A DNA stretch of 45,108 nucleotides from an uncultured Bacteroidales bacterium (GCA_900318565.1 ONLD01000011.1:1-45108), one strand, 5' to 3'; positions 26,668 through 34,615 are shown, counted from the stretch's first letter. The notes: generated by a model not told the origin, from the letters alone. Numbers and translations are program-made.

Positions 26668-26939
26668 GCCTGCTTTTTCACGGCCGCGCTAAGGGCCTCA
26701 TAGAGAGCGTCGGTACGCTCGAGGACCTCCTTGCGAAGGGCGTTGTAATACTGACGGGCAGGGCCCTCAGCCTTATTGACCTTGTCACGCAGCTCGTTGT
26801 ACAGGTCAACGGCCTGTTCCATAAGCTCGGAGGCCTTATCTTCAGTCACTTTGGAGTTCACGGCTGCCACGAGGGAGCAATCCTCGATAAAAGCGCTCAG
26901 GATGTAGTCAATGTCCTTTTTGATGTCACGAAGATTCAT
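26664..26939 (-). CDS. Conserved small protein of unknown function (91 aa)
   Basis: The protein has no signal peptide and is nearly all helical and charged (MNLRDIKKDIDYILSAFIED, VTEDKASELMEQAVDLYNEL, then LRKEVLERTDALYEAL), so it is probably a cytoplasmic coiled-coil or helical-bundle protein. I recognise it only as a hypothetical-protein type common in Bacteroidales. It overlaps the dacB start by 4 nt and has its own promoter at 26962-26969. Its first ~9 codons and its promoter recur in degraded form at 28464-28490 and 28929-28975. Confidence 0.8.
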   Translation of the reverse strand: MNLRDIKKDIDYILSAFIEDCSLVAAVNSKVTEDKASELMEQAVDLYNELRDKVNKAEGPARQYYNALRKEVLERTDALYEALSAAVKKQA

Positions 26940-26961
26940 AACTTTCTGAATTTATTCGGTG

Positions 26962-26969
26962 CAAAGATA
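26962..26969 (-). promoter_or_regulatory. -7 promoter element (TATCTTTG)
   Basis: The minus strand reads TATCTTTG, about 22 nt before the ATG of the 91-residue gene. The surrounding ~45 bp recurs with a few changes at 28929-28975. Confidence 0.6.
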
Positions 26970-27330
26970 AGCATTTTTCCGGAATAGTAAACCCGAAGGA
27001 AGGCAAGGTCTGCCAGAACCGGGACTCAGGGAGCGAAAACAGCAAAGAAACGCCCGTTTGCTATGGCTGTTTCCGGATCTTTGTCGGCTTCCGGCCAACT
27101 CCGTTTCGAACAAAATACGGCATATTCTGTCCCGAAGTCCTGACGACCGGTGCTCCGGGACAGAAAGCGGATATTTTCGTCCGAAGCCCTGACTGCAGGT
27201 TCTGCCAGGACAGAAAACGGGATTTATTGTCCAGAAAGTAGTTTTATGATGATTTTCGGACAGGAAACGGCAATCATTGTCCAGAAAAACATTATATTTA
27301 CAACGAGGGTCTTATCCCGAAACTTGAATT
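26970..27330. other. Non-coding stretch upstream of the RAYT gene
   Basis: No gene is seen here. It holds an inverted repeat at 27041-27062 (AGCAAA/TTTGCT, nested in AACAGC/GCTGTT), then the four-unit palindrome array at 27108-27282. A weak -7-like TATATTTA lies at 27292-27299 before the transposase ATG; it has one mismatch to the usual element. Confidence 0.6.
27108..27282. repeat. Upstream palindrome array, four 25-bp units, 50-bp period
   Basis: Units are at 27108-27132, 27158-27182, 27208-27232 and 27258-27282, start to start exactly 50 bp. Each begins GGACA (GAACA in the first) followed by an A-rich stretch and CGG, and ends TGTCC or CGTCC. The ends pair (GGACA with TGTCC), so each unit can form a short hairpin with the CGG in its loop. 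The 25-bp linkers are partly conserved in the first two intervals (GAAG-CCTGAC) and diverged in the third. The array ends 48 bp before the RAYT start codon and looks like a REP/BIME-type array. Confidence 0.8.
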
Positions 27331-28254
27331 ATGAAATCTTTTTCTGAACTTGAGGGCAAGTGTGCCCTGCTATTCAATGAGTTCCTGCCCTACTGGCATA
27401 TTTGGACTCCCGAAAACCACCCTGTGTTCCTACCGGACAAAGATGCGTTCAAGGCTGCGATGAATATCCTCGCAATATGCGCCTTGATGGTCCCCGAAGT
27501 CAAAATCATCACTTTTCAGCTGATGACAAACCATCTGCATCTGACAGTTTCCGGGTCCAGGGCAGATTGTATGAGGCTATTTTTATTGTTCAGCCGGCAC
27601 CTCACAAAATACCTTAAGGGCCGCGGGCTTTCGGCCGGGTTGTCGTTCGGAGCAGTGTCGCCCCGCCCGGTGGAGAGCATCCAGGACCTGCGAAATGTCA
27701 TCACCTACAACAATCGGAACGGATACATAGTAAGCCCGGACGAGACTCCCTTTTCCTACCCTTGGGGAGCCAACTCATATTACTTCAACTATGCGGCGAA
27801 AGCAAGATACGGCGAATCGGAAAAGTATCTGAATCGGGAGAGTAGGAGACAAGTGTTGCACTCGCACGTCGCGGATATGCTTAAACGAAAGATAGTCATC
27901 ATCGATGGGTACGCCTGTCCTATGGGGTTCTGCGATATTGCACTTGGCGAAAGTATGTTCCGATGCGCTTCACACTATTTCAGGGAAGTATCCCGGAATA
28001 TCGAGTCGCAGAAAAAGATAGCAAAGGAAATCGGAGAGAGCATCTTTTACACCGATGATGAGTTGTTCGGTGTAGTGCTGTCTGTCTGCCAGGATAAATA
28101 CAACGGCCAACGGCCCTCCCTGCTCCCGGTATCTGCAAAACAGGAGCTTGCGTTGTTTCTCCACAAAGAATACAATGCCGGCAATAAGCAAATCCAGCGG
28201 ATGCTACGGTTGGACCCGTCAGCCGTAGCGGCAATGTTCCCGCAAAAGTTCTGA
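27331..28254 (+). CDS. RAYT-like HUH transposase (Y1_Tnp / IS200-like family)
   Basis: This 307-residue protein shows the REP-associated tyrosine transposase pattern. The metal-binding HUH motif is FQLMTNHLHLTVSG (His 68, His 70). The catalytic tyrosine is probably Tyr 126 in LRNVITYNNRNGYIVSP, followed by the family's YPW segment (FSYPWGANSYYF). The C-terminus (QELALFLHKEYNAGNKQIQR) resembles a helix-turn-helix. RAYTs cut single-stranded DNA at short palindromes and are linked to the spread of REP elements. It is flanked on both sides by regular palindrome arrays, which supports the assignment. No terminal repeats of a classical insertion sequence are seen, so it may be a domesticated, single-copy enzyme. 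Confidence 0.8.
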   Translation: MKSFSELEGKCALLFNEFLPYWHIWTPENHPVFLPDKDAFKAAMNILAICALMVPEVKIITFQLMTNHLHLTVSGSRADCMRLFLLFSRHLTKYLKGRGLSAGLSFGAVSPRPVESIQDLRNVITYNNRNGYIVSPDETPFSYPWGANSYYFNYAAKARYGESEKYLNRESRRQVLHSHVADMLKRKIVIIDGYACPMGFCDIALGESMFRCASHYFREVSRNIESQKKIAKEIGESIFYTDDELFGVVLSVCQDKYNGQRPSLLPVSAKQELALFLHKEYNAGNKQIQRMLRLDPSAVAAMFPQKF

Positions 28255-28268
28255 CACCTCCCATTACG

Positions 28269-28446
28269 GGACAAAAATCGGCAATCTCTGCCCCCACAAC
28301 CGGCTGATGCCCAACTTCCGGACAAAAATTACCGGTTTCTGGCCCGATAACAGGCTGACGCCCAACTTCCGGACAAAAATCAGCGGTTTCTGGCCCGATA
28401 ACCGGCTGGCGCCCAGTCTCCGGACAAAAATCAGCGGTTTTTGTCT
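28269..28446. repeat. Downstream palindrome array, four 25-bp units, 51-bp period
   Basis: Units are at 28269-28293, 28320-28344, 28371-28395 and 28422-28446, start to start exactly 51 bp. Each begins GGACAAAAAT, contains CGG in the middle, and ends in TGGCC, TGCCC or TGTCT. The last unit has a perfect GACAAAAA/TTTTTGTC stem. The 26-bp linkers are well conserved (…AAC.GGCTG.…GCCCA.…CTCC/TTCC). The array begins 15 bp after the RAYT stop. Units share layout and orientation with the upstream array but differ in sequence, as if each array expanded separately. Confidence 0.85.
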
Positions 28447-28463
28447 CGGCTAACGAAATGCCG

Positions 28464-28490
28464 GTCTTTCTTGATTTCCCGAAGATTCAT
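28464..28490 (-). pseudogene. Degraded copy of the start of the 91-aa gene
   Basis: The minus strand from ATG 28490 encodes MNLREIKKD and then diverges; the intact gene at 26939 encodes MNLRDIKKD. Over 28 bp, 24 positions are identical to 26913-26940. It therefore marks a duplicated gene start lying on the far side of the RAYT and its arrays. Confidence 0.6.
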
Positions 28491-28502
28491 AATATAGTAA
28501 AT

Positions 28503-28859
28503 TCAACGCTTCAGCCGGCCGTTGGCTTCATCGAGGAAGGCGGCTAGTTCGGCATTCTGCCGGATCTGCTCCCGGAAGCGTTCTCCGAAATGTCCGGCAA
28601 AGGTCTCCGGTGTCTGCCCCCTGTAGAAACCTTCGGGCAGGTCGGTCCGGACAGTCCCGCCTCCGTAGTTGCCGGCGGACCATCCGGGAGTATAGACATC
28701 CTCCCGCAGGTAGGGGCCCTTATCCGAGAAGCAGAGGGTCAATTTGGAATACTCGTGGTGCTCATCGTCCCGTTGATCAGCCAGGAAGATCTCGCGATAC
28801 GTTGTTTCCTGGAATGTCTGAGAGGCAGATCCCTTTGAACGGCTATTCATCTTGGTCAT
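28503..28859 (-). CDS. Orphan protein of unknown function (118 aa)
   Basis: The ATG at 28859 (MTKMNSRSKGS) is chosen; the open frame continues to an ATG at 28970, but that lies upstream of the predicted transcription start. The ATG at 28850 is an alternative. There is no signal peptide. The middle is acidic and aromatic (YREIFLADQRDDEHHEYSKL, then TPGWSAGNYGGGT) and the end is helical (FAGHFGERFREQIRQNAEL). I recognise no family. It has a clear promoter at 28959-28966 with a leader of ~90 nt, and it sits between two duplicated fragments of the 91-aa gene, suggesting insertion. Confidence 0.55.
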   Translation of the reverse strand: MTKMNSRSKGSASQTFQETTYREIFLADQRDDEHHEYSKLTLCFSDKGPYLREDVYTPGWSAGNYGGGTVRTDLPEGFYRGQTPETFAGHFGERFREQIRQNAELAAFLDEANGRLKR

Positions 28860-28958
28860 CTTTTTCAATATCCTGGGCTTTGGGCAAGATCCGGGTTGGC
28901 GGTCAGGGCCGTGTTCGGAGTGGAAAAGAGATTCACGTCTTTTTGAATTAATTCGGGG

Positions 28959-28966
28959 CAAAGATA
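28959..28966 (-). promoter_or_regulatory. -7 promoter element (TATCTTTG), duplicated copy
   Basis: TATCTTTG on the minus strand lies inside a ~45-bp segment (28929-28975) that closely matches the promoter and first codons of the 91-aa gene at 26932-26980. Here the ATG of that gene reads GTG. Confidence 0.55.
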
Positions 28967-29108
28967 GCATTTTTCTTTGAATCTAAACCGGCATTTGGCA
29001 TTACACGCGATCTGGGCAACTTTCAATGAAATGTCCGTATAGTTTAAAGGAATTGTCCCGCTTCCGAGCGGCAGCTTGGCATATATTCGCATATTGAAAA
29101 AGTACTAT

Positions 29109-32100
29109 ATGAAAAGAGTCTTCACCTTTGCGCTGTTGTCAGCTGTTCTTTTGCTGTCAGGATGCATAAAACACAAAGAAAATGTGATTCCGGTCACCGG
29201 GGTTGAATTGAATGAAAACGCGCTCAAGCTTTGCCCGGGGGAAACGTATACGCTCACTGCCACTGTTCATCCGGCAAATGCCGACAACCGCGCAGTCGAA
29301 TGGTCCAGCTCGGATGAAAAGGTCGCATCCGTGGCAGAAGGGCTTGTCAGGGCTGAAGCAGAAGGCACAGCCGTTGTCTCAGTCAAAACTGTCGACGGCG
29401 CCTACACGGCCACTTGCTCCGTGACAGTCGAGGACAAGGCCCCTCTGGTTCCCGAAGAGAAGAAAGGCGGCTCGGCAGAGGGCGCTGACTACTCTTACAA
29501 ACTGTCGGACAATTCTGTTCTTGTCTCTGTAGATATGATGAAGCACATCAGCGAGGCCTCGCAGCAGGGATTCACCGTAGATTTTTCCAACCTCGGCGGC
29601 AGCGGCCTTGCACAAGGCGACATTCTCTTTTTCCCGCCCTGCGAGCAGTATCCTGAAGGATATGCCGCCAGAATCACGGGGTCCCAAAGTGCCGGGGACA
29701 AGACAATCGTCACTACGGAACTGGCTCCGCTCAATGAGGTGTTTGAAACCCTTCACCTGAAGGTATCCAGCCAGGATATAACGGAGCACATAGACCGGAT
29801 TATGTTTGAAGGGCGTGAAGTCCCTGTCACAAAAGCCGGCACTGCTTTCACCATAGAGATACCCCAGATTCTGGGCATAGATGCCAGCTTCAATATCGGT
29901 CCCGGCTGCACGGTCACGCCAAAATTCTCTTTCCGCTTTTCCCTGGATATGGAGTGCGACATAGACTGGTTCACGGTCAATTCGTTCAAGGCCCGCATCG
30001 AGGAGGAATTCGGTTTCCAGTGCTCCTTTGCCTGCAAGGCCGAAGGCAGCCTCACACCGCTCAGGATAGGCGAATTCCTCTTCTCGTCCACAGTCCCGAT
30101 TATGGTCGGAGGCGTGATACCGGTGTCGCCGGCCATCCACGGAGTCCTTGTCATAGAGCCCAAGGGAGAAATCTCCCTCAACACGGACCTTGACCTGAGG
30201 CTGGGCGCTTATGCAGAATGCGGGTATACTTCCGGAAGCGGCGTCTATACTGACTGCGGCCTGCTGAGTCCCCCCTCAGACTATACCCCGGTCAAGATCA
30301 GCGGCGCCCTGAGCGGAGGCATAGAAGTAGGGCCGGATATGGGCATAGGTGCACGTATCGCAGGAGGAGCCCTGGATTTTATGCTTGACCTTAAACCGAG
30401 ACTCAAGGCATATCTGTCCGCCAGCGCTCCGTTCAATGCCGAAACCCTGCAAGCCATTTGCAGGGGAGATTTCAGCTACGCTATGGGCAACGCATATTTT
30501 GAGCCTTCCATAGGCCTGCAGTTCGGCGGATACCTCGGCCTGGGTTGGAACTGGACAAAGACTTTCGATTTTCCCGGAGATTTGTCGCACTCGTTCGGCA
30601 AGTATTATCTTGTACCCAGGCTTGCCCCCGTAAATGCAAGAAATGAGTATATGAAGCTGTCCGGCAGACCGGATAACAACCTCGTGAAGATTGAAATGAA
30701 CCGCAAGGGCCTGAATTTGTTCGGCGAAGATATCTTTATCAATCTGGTGGAGAGAACTCCCAATCCGAAGAATCCGGCAGAAGTCACGGAAACCAAGACA
30801 AAAGTAATGCTGGAATCGGGCACCCCGCCCCAGAATGATGATGAGACAGTTGCCTGTACCGCTGTGCTGAATGGCCTGAAAAAGTCCCCTGTAAGCTATT
30901 CTATCGAAGGGCCTTTTACAGATGTTTCATTGTTTGGTGAAACATATCCTGTCCCCCTGTATGACGGATACAACGGATATGGGTCCTGGTTGACGACGGG
31001 TTTCTCTCTGCCGAACTATCCTTTCGAGAAAACCCGGGAATTACTGCTGGATATTCTGGGTGACTGCGATCCGGAGAGCTATCAGACAGAATATAATGAC
31101 GGAAAATCCATATACTGCAATTGGAAAGATCCGGATGCAATCAGTTTCTCCGATGTCTATGAATCGATCTGCTACGATGATGAAGAAGTGAAGCACGATC
31201 TGTTACATATCGATATGCCGGGACGTGTGAACGACGTCGTATCTATCTCGGATCATAATTTGCCTTTTTGGTGGCTTTTGTCTATGCCTTATGAGATAAA
31301 CGGTCAGCCGCAGACAATTCGGTCGTTCACCGTTGAGGACAGGACCTTCAACGGCACAAGTGCTCGTGTGTCTGAAAAATTGGTTGTTCACAGTCCAGCA
31401 TTAGATAAGAATTCTTTTATGTATTATTATTCTACTCTGGAATTATTGGATTTATCCGGAACAAGCATTGACGGTTTAAGGCTCGATAATTTTAAAGGCA
31501 GACTCATACTTGACAACTGCCCTAAAATCAAGTATTTAGACTTCAGCAGCGCCGCGGACAAAGCCGCGACACTGCCGGAATCAATTTCCGCCGCGGGTGT
31601 GACTTTTGACTATGTAGGCGTTGACGCACACAATCTGACAGAAGAATCACTCACTTTCTTGCAGGGAATCCAGAGTGATAAATTAATCATTAATGGGACA
31701 AGCAGCGGCAACTTGATTATACCTTCGACTTCGAGTAAAGCAATAAGTGTTTACGGTAGTTACTTGCCCGGCGAAAAGGGAGAAACCGGAATACAAGGAG
31801 TCTCAATAAGGGGATTGTCTGACGCGACAGACCTGGGAATCAGAAACGTTCATTCTATCTCCATTTTCGACTGCCCGTCGCTGAAGAGTATCCATATCTG
31901 GGTTAATCCGGGTTTCCAGATTACTGAATTGTCTGCCGCCGGTCTGCCGGGGCTGACTATACCCGGTAGTTTTGCAGTCCACGATGTTTCCGGTCCGGCC
32001 CCTTACGGGCTGAAATCCACCGCGAGCAATTGCCACAGTCTGTCTTATCAGCACAGATATAATTACACCTGGGAATACTATTACGACGAGCGTGGCACGC

Positions 32101-32216
32101 GGAGGAGAAGAAATATGTCTTTCTGGGACTATAACAAAGGATGGTATTACCCCGGAGAGCCTCAGCAGGGATATCACGTCAACTCCGGTTATGATGCGGA
32201 GAATTCCAATTACTGA
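29109..32216 (+). CDS. Large lipoprotein with Ig-like and LRR-like regions (1035 aa)
   Basis: The ATG at 29109 gives a lipoprotein signal (MKRVFTFALLSAVLLLSGC, Cys 19); 11 further upstream codons are open but unlikely. Residues ~29-110 are a Big_2-type Ig domain (PVTGVELNENALKLCPGETY, VEWSSSDEKVASV). The middle is a long unassigned beta-rich region with many glycines. Residues ~777-960 alternate short leucine/isoleucine strands (LELLDLSGTSIDGLRLDNF, LILDNCPKIKYLDFSS, ISIFDCPSLKSIHIWV), as in BspA-like leucine-rich repeats. The C-terminus is Tyr/Arg-rich (YYYDERGTRRRR). It is probably a surface adhesin or binding protein; no enzyme motif is seen. Its stop directly abuts the stop of the convergent YARHG gene. 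Confidence 0.75.
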   Translation: MKRVFTFALLSAVLLLSGCIKHKENVIPVTGVELNENALKLCPGETYTLTATVHPANADNRAVEWSSSDEKVASVAEGLVRAEAEGTAVVSVKTVDGAYTATCSVTVEDKAPLVPEEKKGGSAEGADYSYKLSDNSVLVSVDMMKHISEASQQGFTVDFSNLGGSGLAQGDILFFPPCEQYPEGYAARITGSQSAGDKTIVTTELAPLNEVFETLHLKVSSQDITEHIDRIMFEGREVPVTKAGTAFTIEIPQILGIDASFNIGPGCTVTPKFSFRFSLDMECDIDWFTVNSFKARIEEEFGFQCSFACKAEGSLTPLRIGEFLFSSTVPIMVGGVIPVSPAIHGVLVIEPKGEISLNTDLDLRLGAYAECGYTSGSGVYTDCGLLSPPSDYTPVKISGALSGGIEVGPDMGIGARIAGGALDFMLDLKPRLKAYLSASAPFNAETLQAICRGDFSYAMGNAYFEPSIGLQFGGYLGLGWNWTKTFDFPGDLSHSFGKYYLVPRLAPVNARNEYMKLSGRPDNNLVKIEMNRKGLNLFGEDIFINLVERTPNPKNPAEVTETKTKVMLESGTPPQNDDETVACTAVLNGLKKSPVSYSIEGPFTDVSLFGETYPVPLYDGYNGYGSWLTTGFSLPNYPFEKTRELLLDILGDCDPESYQTEYNDGKSIYCNWKDPDAISFSDVYESICYDDEEVKHDLLHIDMPGRVNDVVSISDHNLPFWWLLSMPYEINGQPQTIRSFTVEDRTFNGTSARVSEKLVVHSPALDKNSFMYYYSTLELLDLSGTSIDGLRLDNFKGRLILDNCPKIKYLDFSSAADKAATLPESISAAGVTFDYVGVDAHNLTEESLTFLQGIQSDKLIINGTSSGNLIIPSTSSKAISVYGSYLPGEKGETGIQGVSIRGLSDATDLGIRNVHSISIFDCPSLKSIHIWVNPGFQITELSAAGLPGLTIPGSFAVHDVSGPAPYGLKSTASNCHSLSYQHRYNYTWEYYYDERGTRRRRNMSFWDYNKGWYYPGEPQQGYHVNSGYDAENSNY

Positions 32217-33452
32217 TTACTGAGCCCGCTCGGCGGCCTGGATCAGGGCGACGTTGAGCTGCTCCAGCAGGGTCAGTTTGACGGAAGCGTTGCTCTGCGC
32301 AGGAGTGTACCACAGCTGATCCTCGAAATACGCCTTCAGGTCCTTCGCCTTGAACACATAGCCGTGTGCGGCCAGGATGGCGTTGCGCATCACACGCAAC
32401 GTGGGCTTGTCCAGGCGGCGAAGGCCGCTGTTGAGCAGGGAGCGGCTTGCAAAGTCGAAGCGGCTTTCCCTCCCTGTCCACTCGAGTTCGTAGCTGGAGA
32501 CGGTCTTCTCATACCAGGGTTCCCCCTCGTTCATCTTGACTTCGGTCATACGAAGGCCTCCCGGAGTGGGCACAGCTTCCACCTTGCCCACAAAGAACGG
32601 TCCCCCGCTGCCGAAATCGAGCACGCCCGTAACCATACCGTTGAAGGTCACCGGCGCAAAACGCATATCCTTTCCCTTATATGACCCCTGGTCGCTCCAT
32701 ATCTTGACCTGGGAGCCGCTTTCGGTGCAGTAATCGCCCGTGATCATCTCCATCCACTTTCTGACATTAAGCTGCTGGGCGTCCGACACTTTCGTTGCCT
32801 CCAACGCATCCATCAGCAGATTGTCCTTTTTACCGTAAAAGCACAGCACATCGAGGCTTCCCTGCCTGATACGCCGGGCATAACCGGCAGCCCCGAATTG
32901 GTTAACCACCTCGTCCGGCCCGTCCGAAACCACGTACAAATCGCCTCCGTCCGTTATCGGGGTTAGCACGAACTCGTGCTCCTCGCCTTCAGCCGAAGCT
33001 TTCATAAGCACGCTTTCCTCCTCGAAAGTATGGGCTGTATAGACCAGCGCATCACCGTGCCAGAAACTGCCATCTTCAAAAGAGTCCATAGGCTTTACGA
33101 GCGGCAGCACCTTGAGAACGATGTCGTTGTCCCCTATGACCTCCAGGTAGCTGTTGTCCGGACGGCTGACAAAGTTGACACGGCAGCCGAACTCCGCGCC
33201 GTACTTCGGATCTTCGGCATTGCGGCTGGGCCGCAGCCTGAACACATCCGGCGTCGAGCCCCATTGCTCCAGCGTCAGTTCTTCTTCCCCGAGGACATCC
33301 GTCAAATAGACGACCGTGCCCATACGGATCTCCTTGACGGTATAGGCTACATCCCCGTCATAGAAAGTGTCTCCAACGTGTATGCCCTGCGCATAGGCGA
33401 GGGTGATTGAGCTCAGCGCGAATGCGAGCAATGTGATGATAATCCTTTTCAT
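32217..33452 (-). CDS. Secreted YARHG-domain protein (411 aa)
   Basis: The ATG at 33452 gives a clean signal peptide (MKRIIITLLAFALSSITLAYAQ). The C-terminal part (~352-400) matches the YARHG extracellular domain: RVMRNAILAAHGYVFKAKDL, then YFEDQLWYTP. The N-terminal ~300 residues are beta-rich and not assigned (VGDTFYDGDVAYTVKEIRMG). YARHG domains occur in secreted bacterial proteins of unknown function, often with peptidoglycan- or surface-related partners. A -7 promoter element lies 20 nt upstream. It converges on the large lipoprotein gene with no space for a separate terminator. Confidence 0.8.
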   Translation of the reverse strand: MKRIIITLLAFALSSITLAYAQGIHVGDTFYDGDVAYTVKEIRMGTVVYLTDVLGEEELTLEQWGSTPDVFRLRPSRNAEDPKYGAEFGCRVNFVSRPDNSYLEVIGDNDIVLKVLPLVKPMDSFEDGSFWHGDALVYTAHTFEEESVLMKASAEGEEHEFVLTPITDGGDLYVVSDGPDEVVNQFGAAGYARRIRQGSLDVLCFYGKKDNLLMDALEATKVSDAQQLNVRKWMEMITGDYCTESGSQVKIWSDQGSYKGKDMRFAPVTFNGMVTGVLDFGSGGPFFVGKVEAVPTPGGLRMTEVKMNEGEPWYEKTVSSYELEWTGRESRFDFASRSLLNSGLRRLDKPTLRVMRNAILAAHGYVFKAKDLKAYFEDQLWYTPAQSNASVKLTLLEQLNVALIQAAERAQ

Positions 33453-33472
33453 AGCCGATAAAGACATTTTTA

Positions 33473-33480
33473 CAAATATA
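33473..33480 (-). promoter_or_regulatory. -7 promoter element (TATATTTG)
   Basis: The minus strand TATATTTG lies 20 nt before the ATG of the YARHG-domain gene at 33452. Confidence 0.6.
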
Positions 33481-33540
33481 ATAATATTTCCTTAATGTAT
33501 GGCCTTGCATTACTATGCAGCTTGCCAAACTGGCGCAGGT

Positions 33541-33575
33541 GCTCCCGCCGGATGATTTCCCTAGCCAGCGGGAGC
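33541..33575. repeat. Inverted repeat GCTCCCGC/GCGGGAGC
   Basis: A perfect 8-bp stem with a 19-nt loop lies between the divergent YARHG and NlpC/P60 promoters. There is no T-run on either side. It could be an operator or a decayed palindromic repeat; no role can be read from the sequence. Confidence 0.35.
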
Positions 33576-33627
33576 AGTGGCAGCAGCAAAACAAATAGGG
33601 GTTTCTGCATTAAACAGAAATAATCAT

Positions 33628-33635
33628 TATATTTG
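33628..33635 (+). promoter_or_regulatory. -7 promoter element (TATATTTG)
   Basis: TATATTTG lies ~83 nt before the NlpC/P60 ATG. A small inverted repeat TTTCTG/CAGAAA (33602-33620) covers the place of the -33 element and could be an operator. Confidence 0.5.
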
Positions 33636-33718
33636 CTTGTTGTATAAAACTTGTCCGACAATGAACGGGCGGGCAGAAATCATCCCTCCCCGCATCCCTG
33701 TTCACTGTCCCTAAGTAA

Positions 33719-34615
33719 ATGATTATTATGACTCTTATTTCCCTACTCGGCTGGGCGGTGGTGACGCTGTCGTCCAGTTTTATGAGGGCGCAGCCAGATT
33801 ATGAGGCGCCCCTGGACAACCAGATGCTTATGGGGGCCCTTGTGGAGACCCTCGGAGAGACCGACCGCTACTGGGTCAAGGTCCGCGCGGAAGACTACAC
33901 CGGCTGGGTCACCGACCTCGCGATCCACGAACTCACTGACGAAGAAAAGGACGCCTGGCTCGCAGCGCCCAAATGGATATGCACCGCAGAGTACTCCCGC
34001 GTGCGGGAAAAGCCCGGCAAAGACAGCGACCCCATCTGCGACTTCACTATGGGCAACCTTGTGCGCCAGACAGGAGAAACCTGCCCCTGCGGCCGCTGGA
34101 CAAAGGTACAGCTCCCCGACGGACGCTTCGGCTGGGTACCCACGGCAGACATAGCCGACTTTGCGGCTCGCACCGCGGCCCTGAAGCCCAATGCCGAAGA
34201 CATCCTGAAGCTCGCCCGCAGCTTCGCCGGCACCCCCTATATGTGGGGCGGCAACTCCATCAAGCACTTCGACTGCAGCGGGCTGGTGAAGTTCTGCTAC
34301 TATATGAACGGCCTCATCCTGCCCCGCAACGCCAGCCAGCAGATAAAGTGTGGAAAGCCGGTTGCCGACGGCCGGTGGCAGCCCGGCGACCTGCTGTTCT
34401 TCGGCAGCGCCAAACCCTTCAGGGTCACACACGTAGCCCTGTATGCAGGAGACAACACGATAGTCCATTCTTCCAAGAAGGTCAAGATAGAGACCCTCGA
34501 TGTGTATGGCCGCAAACCCATAGGCGCCGTGCGCATCCTTGGAAATGAAAGCAACGGCGTGAAGTTCCTTAAGGACGATCCCTACTATTTCAAGCAAGAT
34601 GGCAAGCAAAAGTAA
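33719..34615 (+). CDS. NlpC/P60 peptidoglycan endopeptidase with SH3-like domains
   Basis: This 298-residue protein has two SH3-like segments (~11-68, ~85-145: YSRVREKPG, DGRFGWVPTADIADF) and a C-terminal NlpC/P60 domain with the catalytic set Cys 186 (HFDCSGLVKFCYY), His 238 (RVTHVALYAGD) and His 250. Such enzymes cleave the gamma-D-Glu-diamino acid bond in stem peptides. The start is fixed because an in-frame TAA immediately precedes the ATG at 33719. The N-terminus MIIMTLISLLGWAVVTL is only a short hydrophobic run merging into the first SH3 domain, so a normal cleavable signal peptide is missing. It overlaps radA by 17 nt. Confidence 0.9.
   Translation: MIIMTLISLLGWAVVTLSSSFMRAQPDYEAPLDNQMLMGALVETLGETDRYWVKVRAEDYTGWVTDLAIHELTDEEKDAWLAAPKWICTAEYSRVREKPGKDSDPICDFTMGNLVRQTGETCPCGRWTKVQLPDGRFGWVPTADIADFAARTAALKPNAEDILKLARSFAGTPYMWGGNSIKHFDCSGLVKFCYYMNGLILPRNASQQIKCGKPVADGRWQPGDLLFFGSAKPFRVTHVALYAGDNTIVHSSKKVKIETLDVYGRKPIGAVRILGNESNGVKFLKDDPYYFKQDGKQK

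Noticed and set aside
27108-28446. Possible CRISPR arrays
   Set aside because: The intervals between units are themselves similar to one another, units are palindromic and diverged, only four per array, and no cas gene is present.
28860-28970. Upstream start for the orphan gene at 28970
   Set aside because: The ATG lies at the far side of the promoter element and would not be in the transcript.
33470-33610. 46-codon minus-strand frame starting MQKPLFVLLL
   Set aside because: It contains the promoter element of the YARHG gene and a strong inverted repeat; no support beyond a hydrophobic start.
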